From: JBBQVZ01 sp038211015
GTDB lineage: Bacteria > Actinomycetota > UBA4738 > HRBIN12
Reading direction: 5' to 3'
DNA: 16,355 nucleotides
Assembly (NCBI GenBank): GCA_038211015.1
Contig: JBBQVZ010000078.1
Span: forward strand, 1-16,355
This document shows positions 6,202 through 11,596 of this stretch, in pieces (position 1 is the stretch's first letter; each line of letters opens with the position of its first letter). The translations under genes were made by a program, and so were the position numbers. Below the pieces are notes generated by a model. That model had not been told where the DNA came from, did no database searches, and worked only from the letters and a program-made list of their open reading frames with translations.

Positions 6202-6942
6202 ATGCCCCCGTACAAGGAGCAGGGCGTCGTCCTGCGGTCGATCAAGCTCGGCGAGGCCGACAAGATCGTCACGATCATGACCCAGGGATCGGGCAAGGTC
6301 AGGGCAGTTGCGAAGGGGATCCGCAAGACGACCAGCCGTTTCGGGGCGCGTCTGGAGCCGTTCACCCACGTGTCGCTGATGCTCTATCACGGCCGTGGCC
6401 AGCTGGACACGATCACGCAGGCCGAGATCATCGCGCCGCACATGGCGATCCGGGAGGATCTCAGGTTGTTCGCCGCGGGCGAGACCATGCTCGAGGCCGT
6501 CGACAAGGTCGCCGAGGAGCATGAACGGAACGTTCGTCTGGCGCTGCTCCTGCTCGCGGGTGTTCGTGCGCTCGAGACCGGGCCCACCGATCCCGGCGCG
6601 GTCGCCGAATCGTTCATGCTGAAGCTGCTCTCACTTTCCGGGTTCCATCCCTCGCTCACCGCGTGCGCGGTGTGTGGCGCCAAGGATCCGCAGCTGTTCT
6701 CCGCCGGCATGGGTGGCGCCGTCTGTCCGAGCTGCGCGGAGGGTGGCGTCGTGCCGGTCTCACGTGACGCGCTCGCTCGTCTCCAACGGTTGGCGGTCGT
6801 GAACCTGAACGATGCCGGCGACGTGGTCGAGGAGGCCCCGCGGATCCGCAAGGAGTCCAGGGGTCTGCTCTACGGGTTCGCCGAGTACCACCTGGAGCGC
6901 CGGATGCGCTCGCTCCCGATGCTCGCCAGGACCGCGCCGTGA
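6202..6942 (+). CDS. recO: DNA repair protein RecO
   Basis: Recombination mediator that, with RecR and sometimes RecF, loads RecA onto SSB-coated single-stranded DNA and anneals strands. The 246 residues show the N-terminal OB fold (about 1-80, starting YKEQGVVLRSIKLGEADKIV and including AVAKGIRK) and a helical C-terminal region with a four-Cys zinc site, Cys155-x2-Cys158 and Cys175-x2-Cys178. This type of site is found in many RecO proteins. Length is normal for the family. The ATG at 6202 directly precedes the conserved N-terminus and has no RBS, so leaderless initiation is likely. The stop overlaps the GTG of uppS (GTGA), a recO-uppS pairing usual in Actinomycetota. Confidence 0.94.
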   Translation: MPPYKEQGVVLRSIKLGEADKIVTIMTQGSGKVRAVAKGIRKTTSRFGARLEPFTHVSLMLYHGRGQLDTITQAEIIAPHMAIREDLRLFAAGETMLEAVDKVAEEHERNVRLALLLLAGVRALETGPTDPGAVAESFMLKLLSLSGFHPSLTACAVCGAKDPQLFSAGMGGAVCPSCAEGGVVPVSRDALARLQRLAVVNLNDAGDVVEEAPRIRKESRGLLYGFAEYHLERRMRSLPMLARTAP

Positions 6943-7679
6943 GCAGCTACCTGCCCGACATCGACCCCGATCGCGTCCCGGCGCACGTGGCGATCGTGAT
7001 GGACGGCAACGGCCGGTGGGCGACGCAGCGTGGACTGCAGCGGACCGAGGGACACGCGGCGGGGGAGGAGGCGCTCGCCGATACCGTCGAAGGGGGCGTC
7101 GAGGTCGGACTGAAGTGGCTCACCGTGTACGCGTTCTCGAGCGAGAACTGGCGCCGACCCGCCCCCGAGGTCCTCTACCTCATGAACTTCAACCGCAAGC
7201 TCCTGCGCCGTCGCCGCGACCGGTTCCACGAGCTGAACGTCCGCATCCGCTTCACCGGTCGCCGTGACTGGCGCGTGCCGCGCTCGGTACTGCGCGAGAT
7301 CGACGCCGCCGAGGAGATGACGCGGGACAACACCGGCATGACGCTCACGATCGCGTTCAACTACGGCGGGCGCGTCGAGATCGTCGATGCCGTGAAGCAG
7401 ATCGTGCGCGACCACGACGCCGGCAAGCTCCGCACCGAGAAGATCTCGGAGGACTCGATCCTCGAGCGGCTCTACTACCCGGACATGCCCGATCCGGACC
7501 TGCTGATCCGGACCAGCGGCGAGCAGCGTATCTCGAACTTCCTCCTGTGGGAGGCCGCCTACGCCGAGCTCTGGTTCACACCGGTCTTCTGGCCCGACTT
7601 CGACCGCGAGCACCTGTACGAGGCGATCCGTGACTTCCAGAAGCGCACGCGACGCTTCGGCGCGCTCGAAGAAGACTGA
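6939..7679 (+). CDS. uppS: Isoprenyl (undecaprenyl-type) diphosphate synthase, cis-prenyltransferase
   Basis: Condenses isopentenyl diphosphate units in cis onto an allylic primer to make the polyprenyl diphosphate carrier for peptidoglycan and other wall polymers; a cytosolic enzyme at the membrane face. All signature regions are present in 246 residues: MDGNGRWA (21-28, catalytic Asp22), FSSENWRRP (66-74), FNYGGR (140-145) and DLLIRTSGEQRISNFLLWE (187-205). The final chain length (for example C50 versus C55) and the stereochemistry of the primer cannot be told from these motifs. The GTG start overlaps the recO stop and puts the conserved MDGNGR block at the expected distance from the N-terminus. 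The gene ends 20 bp before the stop of a convergent gene, with no obvious terminator hairpin in between. Confidence 0.95.
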   Translation: MSSYLPDIDPDRVPAHVAIVMDGNGRWATQRGLQRTEGHAAGEEALADTVEGGVEVGLKWLTVYAFSSENWRRPAPEVLYLMNFNRKLLRRRRDRFHELNVRIRFTGRRDWRVPRSVLREIDAAEEMTRDNTGMTLTIAFNYGGRVEIVDAVKQIVRDHDAGKLRTEKISEDSILERLYYPDMPDPDLLIRTSGEQRISNFLLWEAAYAELWFTPVFWPDFDREHLYEAIRDFQKRTRRFGALEED

Positions 7680-7699
7680 GCCATCTGGTCCGTCATAGA

Positions 7700-8062
7700 C
7701 TAGACGTCCGCGACCCAGGCGATGAACACGCCGAGCCCCACTATCGCGAGCAAGCCAACCAGCGCGTAGAACCCGGTCGTGTCCGCACGAAGCATCAGGG
7801 CTGCGATCGTGGCGAGCAGGAGCGCGCCGAACACGACGGCGACCCTCGACCCGTCGATCCGGTGCCCCAGGAACGGATGTCGCTCCCGGAACCGCTCCGC
7901 CACGGTGGGCGGCGCGTCCACCTCGAGCTTCTCGCGGCGCCAGACCTGCCGCAGCACCACGAGGCCGAACCCGAGCCAGATGGGCAGGTACATCAGCGAG
8001 AAGAGCGAGATCGTCGACGGAACCATCAGCAGGACGAACACCGTGATCAGCACGCGCCCCAC
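7700..8062 (-). CDS. Four-helix membrane protein, paralog of the upstream zinc-ribbon protein; 5' end uncertain
   Basis: From GTG 8062 the protein has 120 residues and about four membrane spans (near 4-20, 22-38, 74-91 and 97-118). A cytosolic-looking loop with VWRREKLEVDAPP and a basic stretch lies in the middle. Its first part is clearly related to the next gene upstream on this strand: both share GPVGR(V/I)L(I/L)T followed by two spans and a VW(R/K)RE motif. The relatedness continues upstream of GTG 8062 (see the 8063-8156 entry), and no RBS precedes that GTG, so the true protein is probably about 28-31 residues longer. Function is unknown; no family is recognised. It lacks the zinc ribbon of its paralog. 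It is transcribed with that gene and converges on uppS. Confidence 0.65.
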   Translation of the reverse strand: MGRVLITVFVLLMVPSTISLFSLMYLPIWLGFGLVVLRQVWRREKLEVDAPPTVAERFRERHPFLGHRIDGSRVAVVFGALLLATIAALMLRADTTGFYALVGLLAIVGLGVFIAWVADV

Positions 8063-8156
8063 GGGGCCGAACGAGAGCGGGCCGGCCTTCCTCCATCGAG
8101 AGGCACGAACCTCGTCTTGCGGCGTTCCGACGAAGCCGTCGTGCAGTCGCCGACAT
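8063..8156 (-). other. Coding-like N-terminal extension of the 7700-8062 gene, out of frame with its likely ATG
   Basis: Read in the frame of the downstream gene, this stretch encodes DEVRASRWRKAGPLSFGP just before GPVGR. It parallels EPEFSRWRGGATSFGPVGR in the paralog. The frame has no ATG, GTG or TTG between 8062 and a stop near 8198; a CTG at 8146 is the only near-start. An ATG at 8154-8156 directly follows the upstream stop (TAGATG), a typical coupled start, but it is one nucleotide out of frame. A single-base insertion (real or sequencing error), a CTG start, or frameshifting would each explain this. Confidence 0.5.
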
Positions 8157-8573
8157 CTAGCTGATCCGTTCGCGTTTCCAGACGCGGTTCAGCATGTACG
8201 CCGCCGCGGGCAGGGCAGCACACACGTACAGCACGATCAGTCCGCCGCCGGGGATGTCCATCCCGATGAACGAGAAGATCAGACCGCGAAGCAGGGGATA
8301 GCCGACGATCAACATGACGATCACGCCGAGCGTGAGCAGGATCCGTCCAACCGGCCCGAAGCTTGTGGCGCCGCCACGCCACCGCGAGAACTCCGGCTCG
8401 ATCTTCTCCTCGGGCTGACCGATGTTCGAGCGGACCCAGAGCGGGCGCTGTGGAGGAGCTTCGACGTCGTCGGTCGAGGCCGGCGCCTGGACGGGAGGGA
8501 GCGCCGAGTAGCACTGGTTGCACCACTCGAGGTCGTCGGCGACGTGGGCGCCGCAGGTGGGACACGTTGGCAT
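8157..8573 (-). CDS. Zinc-ribbon membrane protein, function unknown
   Basis: A 138-residue protein. An N-terminal zinc ribbon (MPTCPTCGAH, with Cys4, Cys7, Cys18 and Cys21) is followed by a Pro/Ala-rich linker (about 24-45), an acidic juxtamembrane stretch, SRWRGGATSFGPVGR (63-77), and two membrane spans (about 77-100 and 110-127). It ends with a short basic tail, VWKRERIS. The ribbon and tail probably face the cytosol, but topology is not proven. The ATG at 8573 is supported by GGAAGGGAG about 7 nt upstream and by its position just before the ribbon; the frame is open further upstream without RBS or conserved sequence. It heads a two-gene reverse unit with its paralog. Zinc-ribbon/TM proteins of this sort are common in actinobacterial genomes and have no assigned role that I can name. 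Confidence 0.8.
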   Translation of the reverse strand: MPTCPTCGAHVADDLEWCNQCYSALPPVQAPASTDDVEAPPQRPLWVRSNIGQPEEKIEPEFSRWRGGATSFGPVGRILLTLGVIVMLIVGYPLLRGLIFSFIGMDIPGGGLIVLYVCAALPAAAYMLNRVWKRERIS

Positions 8574-8668
8574 GGCCGCTCCCTTCCCACCAGGTATCGG
8601 GCGGAGCCGAGCACGTCTTGACGCCGTGGAGGTTGTGTGACCTGCGCTTCTTCGCGCGTTCCCCCCGG

Positions 8669-8716
8669 TAGCATGGACGTCACGCCAGCGGCCGTCTCCA
8701 GCGGCCGGGAGAGGAG
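8669..8716 (+). promoter_or_regulatory. Putative glyS -10 box, short leader with a 10-bp tandem repeat, and RBS
   Basis: TAGCAT at 8669-8674 fits a -10 box, which would start the transcript near 8681. The leader then contains CCAGCGGCCG twice, at 8685-8694 and 8698-8707, followed by the purine-rich RBS AGAGGAG (8710-8716), 8 nt before the ATG. The leader is far too short for a T-box or glycine riboswitch. The repeat may be chance in GC-rich DNA. Confidence 0.4.
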
Positions 8717-8724
8717 CACCCGTC

Positions 8725-10038
8725 ATGACCGACCTCATGGAGGCCGTCACCGCCCTCGCGAAACGCCGGGGGATCGCGTTCCAATCGTCGGAGATCTACG
8801 GCGGGTTGCGCTCCTCGTGGGACTACGGTCCGCTCGGCGTCGAGCTCCGCCGGAACATCCGCAGCGCCTGGTGGCGTTCGATGGTCCAGCTCCGCGACGA
8901 GATCGTGGGCCTGGAGGCGGCGATCATCATGTCGCCCAGGGTGTGGGAGGCCTCCGGCCACGTCGAGGGCTTCTCGGACCCGTTGGTCGAATGCGAGAGC
9001 TGCCACCGCCGCTTCCGCGAGGATCACCTGCCCGAGCCGGCCGTCTGTCCGAACTGTGGCGGGACGGCGTTCGGCGAGGCGAAGCAGTTCAACATGATGT
9101 TCAAGACGCAGATGGGCCCGGTGGACGACGACTCCGGCGTGACCTACCTGCGTCCCGAGACCGCGCAGGGGATGTTCGTCGACTTCCCGCTGGTGCAGAC
9201 GGTCGCGCGCAAGAAGCTGCCGTTCGGGATCGCGCAGATCGGCAAGTCGTTCCGCAACGAGATCACGCCGGGCAACTTCATCTTCCGCACGCGTGAGTTC
9301 GAGCAGATGGAGATGGAGTACTTCATCGAACCGGGCGCCGACGACGAGTGGTTCGACTATTGGGTGAACGAACGGTTGCAGTGGTACCTCGACCTCGGCG
9401 TCGCGAAGGACAAGCTGCGGCTGCGGCCGCACGATCCCGATGAGCTCGCGCACTACGCCAAGACCGCGACCGACATCGAGTACGAGTTCCCGTTCGGCTG
9501 GGCGGAGCTGGAGGGCATCGCGAACCGGACCGACTTCGACCTCAAGGCGCACCAGGAGGCGAGCGGCGAGGAGATGATGTACTTCGACCAGGAGAAGGAT
9601 CAGCGCTACCTGCCGTACGTGGTGGAGCCGGCGGTCGGCGTGGACCGAGCGATGCTGACGTTCATGCTCGACGCCTACACGGTGGACGAGGCGCCGACGG
9701 CGAAGGGCGACGTCGAGAAACGGACCGTGCTGAAGCTCCACCGCGACCTGGCCCCGATCAAGGTCGCGGTGCTCCCCCTCTCGCGGAACGAGACGCTCGT
9801 GCCCGAGGCGCGCCGCGTGTTCGACCTGGTCAAGAGCGAGTGGATGTGCCAGTACGACGACGCGGGGGCGATCGGTCGCCGCTACCGGCGGCAGGACGAG
9901 GTCGGCACGCCGTTCTGCGTGACCGTCGACTTCGATTCGCTGCAGGACCGTCAGGTCACGGTCCGCGAACGCGACACGATGGCGCAGGAGCGCCTCCCGA
10001 TCGACGACCTGCTGGGGTACCTGCGGGAGCGCCTGTGA
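8725..10038 (+). CDS. glyS: Glycyl-tRNA synthetase, alpha2 (single-chain) type
   Basis: Class II aminoacyl-tRNA synthetase that charges tRNA-Gly with glycine in the cytosol. The 437-residue homodimeric form (not the alpha2beta2 GlyQS type) is shown by its N-terminal block, SSEIYGGLRSSWDYGPLG (21-38). A zinc-ribbon-like insert follows, with Cys90, Cys93, Cys108 and Cys111. Next come the glycine-site segment YLRPETAQGMF (141-151), motif 2 around FRNEITP (176-182) leading into RTREFEQMEMEYF, and motif 3, VEPAVGVDRAML (300-311). A C-terminal anticodon-binding domain (about 345-437) completes the chain. Length is slightly below the common 455-465. The start is fixed by AGAGGAG 8 nt upstream. Its stop overlaps the GTG of a tiny membrane gene, so two unrelated downstream genes share its transcript. 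Confidence 0.96.
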   Translation: MTDLMEAVTALAKRRGIAFQSSEIYGGLRSSWDYGPLGVELRRNIRSAWWRSMVQLRDEIVGLEAAIIMSPRVWEASGHVEGFSDPLVECESCHRRFREDHLPEPAVCPNCGGTAFGEAKQFNMMFKTQMGPVDDDSGVTYLRPETAQGMFVDFPLVQTVARKKLPFGIAQIGKSFRNEITPGNFIFRTREFEQMEMEYFIEPGADDEWFDYWVNERLQWYLDLGVAKDKLRLRPHDPDELAHYAKTATDIEYEFPFGWAELEGIANRTDFDLKAHQEASGEEMMYFDQEKDQRYLPYVVEPAVGVDRAMLTFMLDAYTVDEAPTAKGDVEKRTVLKLHRDLAPIKVAVLPLSRNETLVPEARRVFDLVKSEWMCQYDDAGAIGRRYRRQDEVGTPFCVTVDFDSLQDRQVTVRERDTMAQERLPIDDLLGYLRERL

Positions 10039-10241
10039 GCCATGCGTCCGTACGCCCGCCGCGCGGATCATTCGCCCTCTACGTGGTGGCGTTCGTGCTG
10101 ATGCTGGCCGCCGGGGCGGCGTTGGTCGCCTCGGCGAAGGGCCTGCTCGAATCCACTCGGCTGCTCTGGGCATCGAGCGCGCTCTCGGCCGCGGCGATCG
10201 TCCTCGCCGTGGTGGGGCTGTTCGTCCCTCGCCGCCGGTGA
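10035..10241 (+). CDS. Small two-helix membrane protein, function unknown
   Basis: A 68-residue frame starting at a GTG that overlaps the glyS stop (GTGA) and ending in a GTGA overlap with the next gene. After a short basic N-terminus (VRPPRG) it has two hydrophobic segments, about 13-34 (FALYVVAFVLMLAAGAALVASA) split by polar residues from about 43-64 (LLWASSALSAAAIVLAVVGLFV), and a basic PRRR tail. The pattern suggests a hairpin with both ends in the cytosol. No family is recognised. Evidence for reality is the tight 4-nt overlap on both sides and the clean two-span pattern. Its coupling to the metallopeptidase-like gene suggests a shared role at the membrane, but this is inference. Confidence 0.65.
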   Translation: MSHASVRPPRGSFALYVVAFVLMLAAGAALVASAKGLLESTRLLWASSALSAAAIVLAVVGLFVPRRR

Positions 10242-11539
10242 ACGTCCGGCGCCGGCTGGCGGCGGGTGTGGCGGTCATCGCATTCGTCACGGCCGCCTGC
10301 ACGATCACCATCGGCTCACCTTCTGAGACGCCCGGCCTCTCGCCCGACCCCTCGCCGTCGCCGGTGCCCACCGGTCCGGGCTCGGCCGCCGCCGCCATGG
10401 GGCAGCTCTGCGAAGCGCCGAAGACGGGCAGCGGCTCGGGCGTCACGCCCGAAGGGCCAACGCCCCCCGCGATCGCGAATGTGGAGCAGCAGGTCGAATC
10501 GGTCCGCGGCCTGCGGTACACGTCGCGCGTGGACGTCAAGGCGCTCACGCAGGAACAGATCGACCGTCGCCTGACGAAGAACTTCGACAGGACGTACCCG
10601 GTCGACTTCTACGCGCGCCGTTCGCAGGCGTGGGGGACGATCGGCGTGATCCCCGCCGGAACGAGCATCCGCGACGCGCTGCTCGCGTTCCAGACCGGGC
10701 AGGTGGTCGGCTTCTACAACCCCGCGAACGGCCAGCTCGTCTACATCGGCGACGCCGATCTCTCTCTGAGCGAACGGTTCATCCTTGCCCACGAGCTGAC
10801 GCACGCGATCGACGACCAGCACTTCGGCCTCGGGCGGTTGGACTCGATCGTCGCGAAGTGCGACGACGAGGCGTTCACTGCGGGGTTGGGCGCGATCGAG
10901 GGGAGCGCGCAGTTCTTCGCGACACAGGTGATCCTGCGGTTCCCGTCGGACGCGGCCGTCGGTGGGGGCGGCGACGGTGGCTCCCTGGAGGGCGTGCCGC
11001 CGTTCATCTCGAACCTCCAGCTCTGGCCGTACGACGCCGGCATGGCGTTCGTCCAGGACCTCGACGACCGGGGAGGGACACCGCTCGTGGACCGCGCGCT
11101 GACCACGTTCCCGCTCTCGACCGAGCAGATCATCCATCCGGAGCGTTGGCCGTACGACACGCCCCAGCCGGTGGACGTGCCTGATCTGGGGCCGGCCCTC
11201 GGTGCCGGTTGGCGCGATCTCGACGTGATGACGGTGGGGGAGGCGTGGCTCCAGCTCATGCTGGAGCTCCGCTTGGACGCCGATGACGCGGGGCGGGCGG
11301 CAACTGGTTGGGACGGCGGCCTCTATCGAGCGTGGACCGACGGCTCGCGGACGGCCGTGGTCCTGCGTACCGTCTGGGATTCGACCGCGGATGCGCAGGA
11401 GTTCTTCGACTCGATGAGGGCATGGATGAGCGACACGACGTTCATCGCCCTCGGGGGGGATGCACACGTCGACGTCGGCTTCGCCAGCGACGCAGCCACC
11501 TCCAAGGCGCTCAGCTCGGCACTCGACGACGCCACGTAG
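10238..11539 (+). CDS. Secreted HExxH metallopeptidase-like lipoprotein
   Basis: A 433-residue exported protein. A basic start (NVRRR), a hydrophobic core and VTAAC form a lipoprotein signal with Cys21 as the likely anchor, followed by a Pro/Ser-rich tether (28-48). The catalytic core has a zinc-binding helix, LAHELTHAIDDQ (183-194), with His185, Glu186 and His189. Glu221 in AIEGSAQFF, 32 residues on, is a plausible third ligand, as in gluzincin-like peptidases. A long C-terminal half follows, without recognised domains. It probably acts on protein or peptide substrates outside the membrane, but no substrate is shown. The GTG start overlaps the previous stop (GTGA). The family is not one I can name; a peptidase-derived non-enzymatic protein is possible, though the HExxH set is intact. 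Confidence 0.78.
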   Translation: MNVRRRLAAGVAVIAFVTAACTITIGSPSETPGLSPDPSPSPVPTGPGSAAAAMGQLCEAPKTGSGSGVTPEGPTPPAIANVEQQVESVRGLRYTSRVDVKALTQEQIDRRLTKNFDRTYPVDFYARRSQAWGTIGVIPAGTSIRDALLAFQTGQVVGFYNPANGQLVYIGDADLSLSERFILAHELTHAIDDQHFGLGRLDSIVAKCDDEAFTAGLGAIEGSAQFFATQVILRFPSDAAVGGGGDGGSLEGVPPFISNLQLWPYDAGMAFVQDLDDRGGTPLVDRALTTFPLSTEQIIHPERWPYDTPQPVDVPDLGPALGAGWRDLDVMTVGEAWLQLMLELRLDADDAGRAATGWDGGLYRAWTDGSRTAVVLRTVWDSTADAQEFFDSMRAWMSDTTFIALGGDAHVDVGFASDAATSKALSSALDDAT

Positions 11540-11556
11540 CGGCACCGGCGTTTCCG

Positions 11557-11591
11557 TAGACTGGCGGCTCCGTTCCCGATCCGTCCGGAGG
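11557..11591 (+). promoter_or_regulatory. Putative -10 box (TAGACT) and RBS of ppdK
   Basis: TAGACT at 11557-11562 fits an actinobacterial -10 box in the 57-bp gap after the metallopeptidase gene. GGAGG at 11587-11591 lies 5 nt before GTG 11597 and decides the start over the out-of-frame GTG at 11595. No good -35 is seen. Confidence 0.45.
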
Positions 11592-11596
11592 CTTGT

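Noticed and set aside
6870..8156. A 428-codon reverse frame starting at the ATG after the zinc-ribbon gene
   Set aside because: It is antisense to uppS and encodes no recognisable domain. Its ATG is of interest only as a possible displaced start of the 7700-8062 gene.
8574..8724. T-box or glycine riboswitch upstream of glyS
   Set aside because: The gap is 151 bp and the likely leader only about 45 nt, with no T-box sequence or tandem glycine aptamer features.
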